Assembly: GCA_930367205.1 (NCBI GenBank)
Contig: OV884011.1
Location: 112,769,139 to 112,833,138, forward strand
Direction: 5' to 3'
DNA length: 64,000 bases
Source of the DNA: Acanthosoma haemorrhoidale
Taxonomy: Eukaryota; Arthropoda; Insecta; Hemiptera; Acanthosomatidae
The notes under the pieces are model-generated. The model had not been told where the DNA came from, searched no databases, and worked only from the letters and a program-made list of their open reading frames with translations. The translations under genes and the position numbers were made by a program. Positions within the stretch are counted from its first letter, which is position 1; the number at the start of each line of letters is the position of its first letter. Positions 1 to 12,189 of this stretch are shown here, one piece after another.

Positions 1-867
1 CTGATAGTCAAACTCTACTCAGCTAAATCACAGTACATATTAAATTTTTACCTATGACACTTTTGTGAAATTTACCTGAAATTAATAAGAAACATTTTTT
101 TGAGTTTGATGTTCGCTCGACATTGTCCTGATGCCTGTGTGAGAAGAGCTAAAAATTAAAAGTTAGGCTATCGGTAATTTAGGCATGGATATATTGTATC
201 ATAAAGAATGATATGACAGGTAAACATACATACGAGTAAATATTACTTTTCGATGTCTTAAAATTTCATTGTGGTTTTTGTTGGGATTTCACATCCTATA
301 TACCGTTTGATCGAAAATGACGTTTGAAGCTGATCCTTCGTATCTTGAAGCTGTGAAGGCGAACCACAGTATTTTATATTGTGATTATTATATCCACTGA
401 TAACCATATTAAAATAAAGTTTACGCAACCTGCAATGAAAACGGCCGTCAAAGAAAGTACATACCATTCCATATCGTCAAGACTAGTTCTTATGTGATTT
501 ATTCTCTAAACGCTATCAGATGACTTTGGACAAATCCCTTCCCTCCCAACTTATGGGTCACATTTCAATATAATTTATGCATTGGTTCGGTACAGTTATA
601 GTAATCTGCCCTAACAGGCCTATTGATATATCCGTAACAGTCTGATCAATAGCCCTAGTGAATTATTCAGTGTCTGACGAGATTTCTGAACAGCCGGAGC
701 TCTGCAACCATACATTCCGTAACGCGTCTATTTAAGGTTTCATTATCTTTTAATTTACGCCCAAAACTTTTTTTAATTTACATAGCCGATATATAAGCCG
801 AGACAAGTCAGGGAATGGATTATTTCCAAAATGCGATAACTATTCATTAATGCAACCCCTGATTACA

Positions 868-1165
868 ACCATGGTTCCCTTATGGAGAGTGGTTAGAGTA
901 ACTGCTTCATGATATGGCCGCTTAAGGTTCAAACAGTTAAACAATGAAGTTTCGTCTCCATGAATAGAAGTGGGTGGCACCCGATAATCCGAGTCTGTGA
1001 GTTGGCGTATTCGTTGGGATACAGTTTATGGTTAATGAAAGAGAGATGCTCACGACGTTTCGACATACAGTAGGGCCTTGCTACTCCTATCTCGAAGCGA
1101 CCCGGGGTGGGTCAGAATAGCTAAAAGGTCGGATTAACCGGAAAATAAATAAATAAGTGATTTAC
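868..1165 (+). mobile_element. tRNA-derived SINE
   Basis: A polymerase III A-box-like stretch (tggttagagtaactg, about 890) is followed about 40 bases later by a degenerate B-box (gttcaaacag). The body then contains 'gaatagaagtgggt', and the copy ends in an A-rich tail of aaataaata repeats near 1145-1160. The tRNA-like head 'ttagNNtaactgcttcatgata' and the 'atagaagtgggt' block recur in the reverse-strand copy at 35.7-35.9 kb, so this is a family and not a chance match. Ends are approximate; no clean target-site duplication was identified. Confidence 0.6.
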
Positions 1166-2639
1166 ATTTATTTTTTATTGAAAGTCTTTATTACAAGCTC
1201 CTTCCTTATCATGATAATATACCATTGAATTAAACAAAATAATTCATAGCTTAAACAACTCTATAAGTCTTGAGACCGTTCGTCTGTGGAGTCGGCTAAA
1301 CGCTTTATTTTATTCATTTGTTAAAACAAGTTGCATAATTTATGTCGGTCTCGTCGATGTTATAAACTTGCTCCGGAAGTTAATTTTTTTCTATAGCTAG
1401 TTGTTTAAACTTATCGATAGATAAATAATCTTTGTAGAGGAGAGTATTTTAAAAGAAAAGCTTTATTATGAAGTACAAGCAAAACACTGGAATATACAAA
1501 TATTAAGAGTTATGTTACAACATATTGGGTTGGATGCTTAGGGACGAGTGTCAGTGAACAAGTGGGGACTGGGGCTAAAGCTGAGACATATGTGTATAAC
1601 AGAAAGGTAGTTGTGGGAATTGGGAGCTAGGTCTAGGAAGGATGCGGTCGCTTACTTAAAAAATAACAAGAAACACCAGTGTCTTCCATGAAGTCACGAG
1701 GCAGGTATACACTAGAAGAGGTTTGCTTCTAATATTCTTAGCATTATATAACTGATACTTGTGCCCCACCAACGTCAGATGAAAGCCTTACACCCGAAAT
1801 CGAAAACTGTCGATTTCCATGGGGATTTTACCACCGCCAAGTTCGTATAAAACTGTTAGTATTGCGTCTTAAATGAAAGGAGAGGGTTTCATTCGAGTTA
1901 AAATTTTCTTACCGTGAATTCGCCTGTAAGTTAGCCCGGGGTTCCGAGAATATTGAGAACACAGATGGTCGGATTAGCGAGGTTCAACTATTTTACATTA
2001 GTCTGTATTAGACCCCTTGAGTAAGATGGTCGTAGGATGGAAGAATGGTGACTTTCCCGATCGAGTTACCTACCTACATTATGTACAGAGTTTCAATTAA
2101 CCCAATAAGCGCAAAATCGGACGGATACTGCAGAGATAAAATGAGAATTTCACTGATGAGATTTACGTACCATTGGAAGGAATAACGATGCCACTTTCTA
2201 AGGTGATACCCAAGTGGCGATATTTAGTGACCACATCGCTGCATTACAATATCATATAAGGCAGATTCCGTCTGTATTTATTTTGAAACAGAATTAAAAA
2301 CTATCCCTTATTTACCCTAAATATCGTATTGTTAAAATTTCAAACTTAACCGAGGAAATTGCAGCAAAATACCATTGTTACGATGATCAATGAATCAATC
2401 GAGAAAAGGCTCTTAATACTTGTTTTTTTTTCCTGTCTTTTTTCTATTCACATGACTCATGAGTTTGATTATTACATTTCTATGTTATGGCATCACACCT
2501 CGTCGTTTTCAAGATATTCGTTGAACAGAAAAACTTGCAAACTTCTGAACTTCACGACAATTCAAGAAGACATGCTCACAACATAAATTGGGGTGTCGAG
2601 CCATCAAACCGGGAGAAATCCACATATATTTGGATAATA

Positions 2640-2765
2640 CCTAATATTTGGAACCTACCTACCTACCTACTACCTAGCTATAAAATTCACTCACTATCGT
2701 AGGATTAGAACCCTAAACCTATATTTCATGAGCCTTCTAATCGGCATTGTACTTAAATATAGCCC
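2640..2765 (-). mobile_element. SINE-like fragment (tRNA-like head)
   Basis: On the minus strand there is a strong B-box (gggttctaatcc, near 2705-2716), preceded by 'gattagaaggctcatgaaata', which matches the A-box-to-anticodon segment of the other SINE-like copies. A short (cctac)n simple repeat at about 2653-2674 lies where the body would follow. The copy is short and diverged, so family assignment is tentative. Confidence 0.4.
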
Positions 2766-3196
2766 TGGTGTTTATCTTTAAACACATACTTCTGCCGTAA
2801 TAAAAATATTAATATTATATATTGATTTCCAATTTGCCATTAATTACCTAGGTATAATTGCTTATAAAGCTTTAATTAAACTTTCCGGCAGTTTGATCCA
2901 GTCCAAGTAGACACTTTGATAAATTATTACTTTCCTACCAGAATTTATTGTTAATTATTTAGCATTCGTTTATATGCGTTTGTTCTCAAAACGAAATGTT
3001 TTTTTTTTTTGTTTTTTTTGTTTTTTTAGCTCTCAAACTTATAAAACGAAAAAAGAAGAGTTCCCCTTTTAATTATTGAAAGAAGATAAATAGGGTCGAG
3101 AGTAGTGAAAAATAATTTATTTTTTTCTTGATTTGTATTAACTATTGATTTCCCCTTTAATCTTCAAACGAATTCCTAAAGGTGGCTTATCTATTG

Positions 3197-3270
3197 AATG
3201 GAAATTTGGAACTGATTAGAATAAAGTCTTCCTGAATAATACTTGGTTGGTGGCTAGAAATTATTAATTA
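3197..3270 (+). repeat. 74-bp dispersed repeat, copy 1
   Basis: This segment is nearly identical to 4652-4725 and differs at only a handful of positions. Both copies start with 'aatggaaatttgga' and end with 'agaaattattaatta'. Similarity stops abruptly at both sides. It has no coding potential. It could be a MITE fragment or a short segmental duplication. Confidence 0.8.
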
Positions 3271-4651
3271 ATAATTGTCTAACTAAAGTAGGAGAGAGTA
3301 AGTTCGTAAGTGATGTGTTGGGAAGTGGTCGAACTGCATGTATGAAATAACAGAACTACAGATGGATGATGGATGATGTTCGTCTCTTGTATGACATACC
3401 CCACGTAACTCCATATATATTGTTCAGCATCCCCACTTGATCGTTAAATTTTATTTTGCCTACACAGTTGTTCTCCCTCGACCACAATAACTTCAACTCA
3501 ATGGCTCAATAAAATTAGGGCAACTGTAAATGTACATACATAAGGGATCTCAATCCGCATAAAGCACCTCAGGTATTCACAAACATTTGTCTTATTTTAT
3601 TTGGGTTTCACGCACCAACGTACTCCGTCTGATATAAGAAAGGTAGTCTGCCGTTATGTGCTCAAATTGCCGGAATACCAAGAGGTTTAAACATATAACA
3701 ATCATTTTACTAAGATAGTTCCTTGATCATTTGTGAGCCTCGTCTTTTAATAGGGCAAGGTAAACAAATATTGGATTCCAAGTTGTTTGGTGTTTCAGAT
3801 CTCCTGTGTTCCGTTTATTTCCTAAAGCTATACTTTTAGTGACATTATCCTAACCCTTTACAAATAATGAAATACAAGAGTACAGAATTCCCTTCTGATT
3901 GTTCGGTGCTATTTTTATTTTTATTTATTTAATCTTGTTGTGTAATATGAAACTTAAATTATTATGAGACAATACTTGACAACAATTGAGAGCCGAGTTA
4001 TTCGGGAAATCTGTGAGTTTGAAGCTAATTTTTTTAGACGTTCAACAATTCCTTGTTTCCGTGTATAGAATCATGTAGGTGTGGAATAGTACAGCTCACA
4101 TTAGAAATTATTACTGAAGATCATGATGTTGCAACAAATCTGTCTCTCTGTCTATTTCAGTCTTTGTAAGATGTAAGACCGAAGTTTCATTGGATATTGA
4201 TTGCTACGACATGAATAATAACTCTATACAACATGAGTAAGTATTAGTATTAATTTTAAGTAGGCTGCTAAATTAAAGATCTTGATGTTCTAATTAACAA
4301 TATGTTTCTTCTTTTATAGCAGTAATTACAAAAAATCATTAAAACTGCCGCTTATTCGTGATTTACTTAGAGCCATACTATTTTCCGTGTTAGTTGCCAA
4401 AATAAAATAGGTGCCAAAAATAAAATCATCCTTCATGAAAAGTAAAGAAGGTTCATTAATTAATCAATTTCAATTTACTAATATTATTTTTCGTTTATTA
4501 ACAACTAATTAAATTTCGTTTTCCTATCATATTTATTAGGGTATCAAATTGTTGATTCGTACGTCTTGATGAACAGTATGTAAAAAATTTTGAGGCTGTT
4601 ATGTGATAATATAATGTATTATTATTACAAAAAGTCATTGAAGTATAATAT

Positions 4652-4725
4652 AATGGAAATTTGGAAGTTATTAGAATAAATTATTCCTGAATAATACTTG
4701 GTTGGTGGCTAGAAATTATTAATTA
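4652..4725 (+). repeat. 74-bp dispersed repeat, copy 2
   Basis: This is the direct-orientation partner of the copy at 3197-3270, about 1.45 kb away. It includes the shared core 'taatacttggttggtggc'. The internal differences suggest that the copies are not very recent. Confidence 0.8.
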
Positions 4726-5848
4726 GAATGTAAGTACATATAAGTATATAGAATGTGAAGTATTACATTCACATAGTTCTTATGCACAATATTAACTGTA
4801 TGCTATTGGGTCAGCACCATTCCTCCGTCCTGCAATCCTCGATACCTTCACAAAGAAATAATTTATTTCATGTTTTGCAACAATAGACAAACATAGGGCG
4901 AAAACACACAGCACTCTACCAATATAGATCTCTGACGACCGTGCTTGATGTGTTGTAATACCTAAAGCTAACACATAGTACTCGTGAGATGATTATTCAG
5001 CGTCACGTCGCTGACAATAGAATTGTAAGCTCGCAAGGTGTCACCTGACAACAATAATTTCCCGCCATCTGCAGTTCATCTTCAACAGACATTGACGTAT
5101 GTCAACTGACGCGAGTCTCCTATGACTTCTATTTGATATGGGAGCTATGTTCTTGTGTAAAGAGCGTGCTTTATGTGGGCTGTTCATTTAACACGAGGCT
5201 TCATTTAGTAATGTTCATTAAACCCATCCACACGAACCCTTTTGCTAATGATATTCTGTAACTAAAACTCCCTGATCTGTAAATATAATTTTCACCATTC
5301 TAATATAACACAAAATAGTTCACATTAGTTTTATTCCGCACCTTAAAGCTTAATATCAATTATTTAGTAGAAAATAAGAAGTATTTCCAAAATATTCTTG
5401 ACTTAGCCCTCAAGTGATTTCTCTTGGAAAACATTAGTAAAAAAATATTTGAAAACTGATGCTTCATTACATCTCTAAAGTGAGAACTTTTCACGTTTTA
5501 TTTAATCCAACTTACCGAGTTTTCGTTTTCTCTGCAAAAGAAGATGTTTCATAAAGTTTTTGGGCGTCCAAGTGCTGAAGTTTAGGAGACGTGTTCGTTG
5601 TTGTGACTATTAATTTAAGCCCCTGAAATTTTACTCGTTTTAAATTCGTTTTTAAAGGTTTGAGAGTTCTAGCCATCTGGATATAAATGAATAGAAGAGT
5701 TTCTTGGGAGATCTAATTTAGTTGATGAATGAGATTTCTTGTTTTCATCAAATTTATCAATGGATAACATGGATGGTAGAAGAACTTTTGAAAAGTGAAA
5801 CTTTGATGAAAACCTATCTAAAATTTTCATTATCATAACCGGATCAAT

Positions 5849-5930
5849 CTCAAAAAACTCGGCTTGTAGTAATAATTATGTTTTATCATTATAATTTTGG
5901 TATCACATTATTTATCTCGAGTTTTTTGAG
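5849..5930. repeat. Short inverted repeat
   Basis: A perfect 13-bp inverted repeat (ctcaaaaaactcg at 5849-5861, complement at 5918-5930) flanks a 56-bp AT-rich centre. It could be the remnant of a small foldback element. No target-site duplication is evident. Confidence 0.45.
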
Positions 5931-6960
5931 CCGTTGCAGCTCCTTATTACCAATCGATGTTTAACACCATGACTTGACCAATTTTCCCATATCCGTGGCA
6001 ACCGACTGAAAGGAAAATTTACGTTATGTTAGTTTTAGTCCACAATCTGTCCGGAGGGTGAGCCTATCTCCTTAAAATTTCAAAATACTGGCATTGTAAA
6101 AAGGCATAAGTTATGTAACTTCATATTCTGTATTAAAAATGACATTAGTGGACTACAATTGCAACTGCAATGAAACTCTTAATTACACTTACTTCGAGTT
6201 TTATTTAACCTGGGCGATCGTGAAACATACTGACTGGGATCGCCTGAAAGTAGAGCATCTTCAATTAATTTCTGCTTTATCCAACTCTACCTGAATTGTA
6301 TTTGCCTTCGTTCGATTCCTCGCTTTCAATGCTGAATGTTGAATTGTGTTTTCCAGTCGAGCACAGTTGAGAGCCGAGCCTGGTTTTACGCCCCTTGCGA
6401 GGTTTAAGGATCGCAGCGGGGTTAGCAGAACGATATTAACGGCTCCCAAGCCTCCCTTATTTTATCCAGCCTTTGAGTTATCTTGTTCCATCCCATTTGT
6501 TACAAATTGAAGATTGTATCGCAGCGTGGGCCCTTAAGGGTCTGCTGAGGATTAGAAGTCTCATTTAAGTTGTTTTTTTTCTACCGTATTATTATTTTTG
6601 TCGAAATAAATTCCCATCCTGAACGAGGTTGCTTCATTATACAATGGACTAAATTTTATTTTTAATTATTTATCATCAAAATAAAGGAGGACGTATAAAG
6701 AGATACTCGTGAGACTCAAAGAGCGTTTATTTCAATGCTTATCACATAGTTGTGATATTTTAATCAAAATAATTTAGATAATAATATTAGATTTGTTAAA
6801 CTATCTCGATTGCTGAATATAGCATTTTCAACAAATAGAAAAGATTTATTTATTTGTTACTTGAAGTGGTCGTTGATGTTCGAGTGTTTTCTTAACTTAT
6901 ATTTGCCCCAATAATAATAACCTACATGAATGAGTGTAAAAAATTATTAAAAAAAAAAAG

Positions 6961-7170
6961 TTTGCTGCTGGTGTAGAATTAGTGGTAAACGCTTAACTAT
7001 ATAAAGGGTTGGTGGGGTCCAAATCACAAAGCGGAGGGTTTTTTTATTTTTATTTAATTGCTCCCCCTAAATTAGAAGTGTGGTGGCTTCTGCATGGATA
7101 GTCTGCTTTTTCTGGCCTCAGTCTAAATTGGAGAACATAAGGGTGTGAAATCTCAAATTAAAAAAAAAAA
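6961..7170 (+). mobile_element. SINE-like element with A-rich tail
   Basis: An A-box-like stretch (tagaattagtgg, about 6975) and a B-box-like stretch (ggggtccaaatc, about 7014-7026) are spaced as in a tRNA. They are followed by about 130 bases of unique body and an A10 run at 7160-7169. The architecture is that of a tRNA-derived SINE. The body does not obviously match the family at 0.87 and 35.8 kb, so it may be a different family or a coincidence. Confidence 0.35.
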
Positions 7171-8404
7171 GTTTTCAGACCTGCCAACAAAGGCCGCAGT
7201 TTTGCGAAGTTCAAAATTTTCGCTCGCACCGCTCACATATTAATTACTTTAATCTAAGGGGAAAAAATTGAAAATAAATTATTCGGATACAGTAATTAGC
7301 TAGTTTGGCTGTGGTAGCGTGAAAGAATTGCCTTCCCCGTAAAGCTAAACCTTCCCGTGCTAGCTGACTTCTAACTGTGGAGACCCTGGTTCGTTCCTGG
7401 CTCCCGGTAAAGATTTTTTCTTTTGAAGGGTTGTTTCTTTGGGGTTGTGGGGGATGGTTCTGGTTGTGGTTCACTCAGCATCGTGAGGAATAATGAATAG
7501 TTAAGTGCTTGTTTAAATAAGTAGCGAATCCTCTTAAAAAAAGAGAAATAAATTTATCCAAAAGGTTAGAACATCGGTCGGGCTCCTCTTTATTAGGTGT
7601 TGTGCCCTTTATTTACTTATGTTTACTACGTGTTTAGGCTCGTGTGTCTTTTATTATTATAAAGTACAAGGGGCCCAAGTTAAGAAATTACAATGACGTC
7701 GAACTGCATCAACGCTATAAGAATCTTAAGAAAATTTGAAAATTGAGAAATAAAATTACTCCAAATGAATACTACCCGTAATTTAATAAAAAATATAGTT
7801 TTAACATGTTTAAATTTCTCATTCTGAAAGAAGCCAAAATTATATACAAAACGTAATATAGAGTTTATAATCTGTAAAAATATTAATGATGAGGTCAAAA
7901 GGTTAGTAGTCTTAGTAGGGTAACGAATTATTGCTAAGAAAAAATGACTTTCCTTTAATAAACTAAAAAAACCTTATTTATTTTTTATACCTTCCAATAA
8001 AAAAAAAAATGTGACAAAAAACTATGCATTTATTCTAGCCTATTAATATGGAGGCCATTGCAAAATTCTTTAAATTTAAAAAGCTAAATCCCATCAATAT
8101 TAATAATTGTTCTTAGAAGTGAGGCATTATGTGAATTTTGAAGGAGATCCAAAACCTTTTGGACGAGTAAGTGACCAAAATATTACACCGATGTGCAAAT
8201 AAATGAATATTAGTAATTTTATTTATTTATTTTTTTAATTTCAAAACCTCTTTATTTATATAAGTATTTACAATGAACAAACAATTTTTGATTTACATGT
8301 TTCTCCTCGTGCAGCATACGCAGATGCATTCGAAGGAGGGCATAAATATAATACAATGCAGATTGATGTTAAAAAGTTGATGGAAAAAACTAAACCTAAA
8401 ACTA

Positions 8405-9290
8405 GAACTTAAGACTAAAGCGTTCCTGCCGCGACAGCGTCCTGCCATCGATAGTGGAACGGAGCGGGGATTATCGTGTTAAACACCGGGTTTGTCATGT
8501 ACTGTTGGGAGTTGAAAAAATTGATATGTCTACGTTGGATGAATTCATCCACCCGAGGCAAATCAAAGATCTCGCGAAGTTCACTATTGCTCCGCTGCTC
8601 GAATAAGGTATTTCTGACCACAAATGGTTACTAAAATAGAGGTGTATGTCCATTTTAATTCCCAGATATACTAGGTTGTTGGCTGGTGAGTTTTGCTGCG
8701 TTCTTACTGTGTAAGTAGTAGGCAGTGGACTTTTTCCCTTTTGGAAAGAGAAAATCACGCAGTCAGTCTTATTCAATAGAATTTTCTCAAAAATGTTTCC
8801 CATTTGCGGTAGCAAACTGATCGGGTGGTAGTGGGCTGGGTGGTCTCCACTCTTTGCTGGCTTGAGTAATGTGTCAGGAAAGTACCGCAATCTTATACAA
8901 GAGTTTGCGAGTTGTACTATCCCTCTCCTCGGCAACTGCTTGAGCAGCACTGTTTGTATCCCGTCGTGCCCTGGTGCTCGGTTTCCCTGACACCGGCGAA
9001 GAATCACCTGAGCTGCTTCGGTGATACTAACATGAGTAATTTTATTAATGATCATTACCAGATATTGTCTTTCAGGAGTTCCATCAAGCGCGAATTAGCT
9101 CGTTCTTTCCCCTATCGCATCCTGACCTATTCTCCGCTTCGTGGAGAAGTTCAGTGGAGGGGAAGTTATGGCTTCTTCACTACAGCTTCAACAAGTACCG
9201 AGTCTAGAAAGGGTCCAGGTAAGTGCTGCCACCTACTAAGTGCCTCTCGAACTAGATTCGCGGCTCTCAACTTGCGCAATATTTGAAGAC
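8405..9290 (-). pseudogene. Degraded jockey-like LINE reverse transcriptase
   Basis: Reading the minus strand from about 9055 down gives NRAPGHDGIQ, then LRYFPDTLLKPAK, then HPISLLPQMGNIFEKIL. This is the start of a jockey-clade reverse transcriptase (compare KSPGYD, LLWKHS and RPISLLPILSKIFEKL in the element at 59-61 kb). After FEKIL the frame jumps directly to a later segment (TVRTQQNSPANNLVYLGIKMD), so the palm region with FADD is deleted. A further piece at 8415-8621 resembles the ORF C-terminus. Several frameshifts and stops are present; it is non-functional. It is a different, older lineage than the 59-61 kb copy. Ends are approximate. Confidence 0.75.
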
Positions 9291-10299
9291 ACTGGTATTT
9301 AGTAATGAATTAAAGGTTTACATAAAAATTGAACTTATTAACTAAACCCAAATTTCCTTCAGAATGATCAACAAGTTACAACTAATTTAATGTCCTGGAC
9401 ACAAATTTGAATAGGGCATTAAATAGGACCTAATCCCCAAATACCTTATCTGCAATATTAATCAATTGAGTATATATTGATGGCCACAACCATGTTTGTC
9501 CCTTACACTATGGATTAATGAAAAAATACATTTATTCTAGGATCTAGTCACCTTTAAATAGGGGACGTTTAAAATTATCAAAACAAACTAATATAATATT
9601 ATATTACATTTTTCAGATGAACAGTGATCGCTACTTCGAAATCCTAAATTGTGATCACTGGCAACACTTTTTTTTTCTTTACCCCAAAATTAATTCTTTA
9701 TTAATGTTTTATTTTTGGGTGACTGAAATTTTAAATTCAGATTTATCATTCATTATTTAATATGATTTTTTAATAATATATAATTAAACACGTAAATATG
9801 AGTATTTAATGGAAGCAGAACGGGAACAAAAATATTTAGAGATGAACCGGTAGCTCGTTTGTTTTCATAAAATATTAATTAAATAGATGTGAATAAAATG
9901 TGGCTTGAAATTTGTTGTAGCAAGAGCGTTAAAAATAATAAGAATCCCGCAAAAAAACAATTAAGGGTGACTTTTTACGACCTTAGTGTTAGATCCACAG
10001 TGACTATGCCTAATGAGCATACCTTAATTTTCAAGGCAATCCGCTTATTCCTTTTACTAAGTCTTCACGGATACGTATATGAGCTGGGTGGACTAAACCA
10101 AAGAAATCTACAGTTGCTTTATGGTATATTTTCATATAATAGATAACTTTATACATATTTATTGAAATGCATCCAAACAATTCATAGTATTTGAAGCAGT
10201 GTTTAGAACTTCAGCTTATAATGTATTATCTTTTTGGGGAAAAATGCTCATTAGCGAAAAGGTAACTTGTTACTTTAGTAATCACCACAGAGCTTACTG
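9291..10299. other. No gene seen
   Basis: AT-rich DNA. The plus-strand open frame at 9889-10146 has no recognisable domain and unremarkable composition. A small inverted repeat (cagtgatc...gatcactg) lies near 9625-9662. Nothing else stands out. Confidence 0.5.
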
Positions 10300-10920
10300 T
10301 AAAAAAAAGCTAGTTGGTTGGGGTCTCGAGTCCATCTCCCCCTTAGGCGTCGCTCTAGACTGCCGGGGATGTGTTGGGAGCACAGAGCATTAGCATTTGC
10401 ATGGGATTAGAATGGCCAGGGAGGCGGGAATTGAAGTTTTGATAGCGGGGGGGGGGGGTGTTGAGATCACCGTGAAGGGTACGGTTGCTAATATAAAAGA
10501 GAGCATTGGCTGGATTGGAGGATCTGGATTGCAGGGTGCGAAGAATATTGAAGGGCTTGGCACTTCTCCAGACTTCTATTCCGTAAGACCAAGGTTGGAG
10601 TGTCTTTTAGTAGATCGGTATCTTTTTTTCTGTTGTCAAGATTGTAAGAGAGTATGGCGAATTCACAAAGGGAGGTTGAGGGACGAGTAGGCATATTATG
10701 GGTACAAAAGGAACAGAATGAAAATAAGTAAACCACCCTGGGGCACACCGTCAAGTTTAAAGGTATGAGGCGGATATGGGATAGGGGTAGGATACGCTTT
10801 ATACAATCATTCAGATAGGTATGACAGGATGATGAGGTAGTAGGTGGAAGGGAAGGTCTTCAGTTTAGAACAAGCCATCGTGACATGCCCGATCAAAAGC
10901 ACGATAAACGTCCAGAAATC
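10300..10920 (-). pseudogene. Degraded, internally deleted jockey-like LINE
   Basis: On the minus strand, about 10915-10870 reads LDVYRAFDRACHDGLF, the palm block that is FLDIAQAFDRVWHAGLL in the 59-61 kb element. Positions 10750-10733 read GVPQGG, followed by NMPTRPSTSLCEFA, where FADDT should be but the DDTA is lost. A jump then leads to WSYGIEVWRSAKPFNI (compare WTYGIELWGTAKKSNI) near 10590-10545 and to ISNRTLHGDLNTP near 10490-10455. About 130 residues are therefore deleted and the frame shifts repeatedly. Below 10430 the sequence would be 3' UTR. A G12 run at 10447-10458 interrupts the copy. Dead element; boundaries approximate. Confidence 0.78.
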
Positions 10921-12189
10921 TAACTCATGATGATTAATTTTCTTTTCAAATGACATTCTTCTTTTTCTCGTCAAATATTAATTTCCATTGTTGGTTCCAT
11001 ATGCTCAGTGCTCGTGCATTGGTAGCCAAAAAAGAAAACAACAATGATTCTACTTATGCTTCCTTATCAAGGACACTAGGAAATCTGCATTTGTCTAGCA
11101 TAGATGTGAACTAAAAAATAAATATCATTAAAAAGTTTTTGTGTTTTTTTCCTTACAGTAAACCCTGCGAAGATGTAGTTTACATGTTCCATTACTGTTT
11201 GCTAAGACATGAAATATGGTACAATAGTTGCATTGGTAATTGCAATAATTGTGTTCTATAGGTTATTTGAAATAATAAACAATATATAATAAAGTGAATT
11301 GAAAATAGAAAATAAAAGAGTAAATATAGAGAAAATAAATACATGTATAAATAATTAAATAGTAATAAATAATAAAGTATACATATAAAATAATATTAAA
11401 TGAAATTGGAGGGAAACATACATAAATAACTAATTAATAATTATATAAAAAGTTAAACAACAGATTAAACAGTTACCACAAACAAGTCAGCCATACAACA
11501 TCACACTGTTCCTTTTCCTTGTCAATGTTGCGTTTATTAATGTCTCTAAATCAATTATATTAATAAATTAGTTTAGGGATTTATAATACTTGAAGTACGA
11601 TACCTATGTATGGCCCATTCTCTTCCCTTCGCAATCACGGTCGGCCCTGAAGATCGGTGACCTTCTCATTCAAAAGAATGTGTATCAAACTTTGTAGTCG
11701 GTCAGTCACAATTAAAACTATTGTAATTACAACAGTCTGTCCGAATTTTTTCGATTATTGTCCTGACAGTTTTTGATCTGTCAGCACCTGAATGAGTTTG
11801 TGATATGTACTTTTAATAATTGGATAATTGTGTTTATTTATTTACTGAATACATTGATCTAGTCTGTAAAATTTTTGGGAATCGTTCCTGTCAGTATTCC
11901 TTCTTTGTATCGTGTCCGTTTATGTAACATAGTGGTGTAAGGCTTCATGGGTCCATTGAATGCAATATGTGTGTGTATGGTGATGTGTGAGTGTAATACT
12001 TGATAGTGTACATAGTAAGACACTATGTACTAAGTGGCATTAAGAACGGCATACTTTTCTGATCGGTTTCTCGAGAAGATGCCAGGACATCTTCTATTTT
12101 ACTTCCGTGAAATAAGCATAAGACGTGTCTGTTACCTCTTCAGTCAGTAAGAATTCAAACGTTTGCTGAGTTTGAAATGTTAGTTTGTG

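Larger units (their letters stand above)
1..8400. other. Gene-free region with scattered repeats
   Basis: No open reading frame here is longer than about 76 codons. None of the short ones resembles a known family or is bounded by splice sites that would join it to a neighbour. What can be supported is repetitive: SINE-like copies near 0.87, 2.64 and 6.96 kb, a duplicated 74-bp segment, and a small inverted repeat, each listed separately. Base composition is moderately AT-rich, less extreme than in the 17.5-39 kb gene region. Conserved non-coding elements or untranslated exons cannot be excluded from sequence alone. Confidence 0.6.

Noticed and set aside
7330..7415. tRNA-like stretch (gtgctagctgacttctaactgtgg, then ctggttcgttcctgg).
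   Set aside because: No proper acceptor stem or cloverleaf could be drawn, so it is not called a tRNA gene. It might be another SINE head.
10397..10690. 97-codon plus-strand open frame rich in Gly.
   Set aside because: It is antisense to the degraded reverse transcriptase on the minus strand and includes the G12 run.
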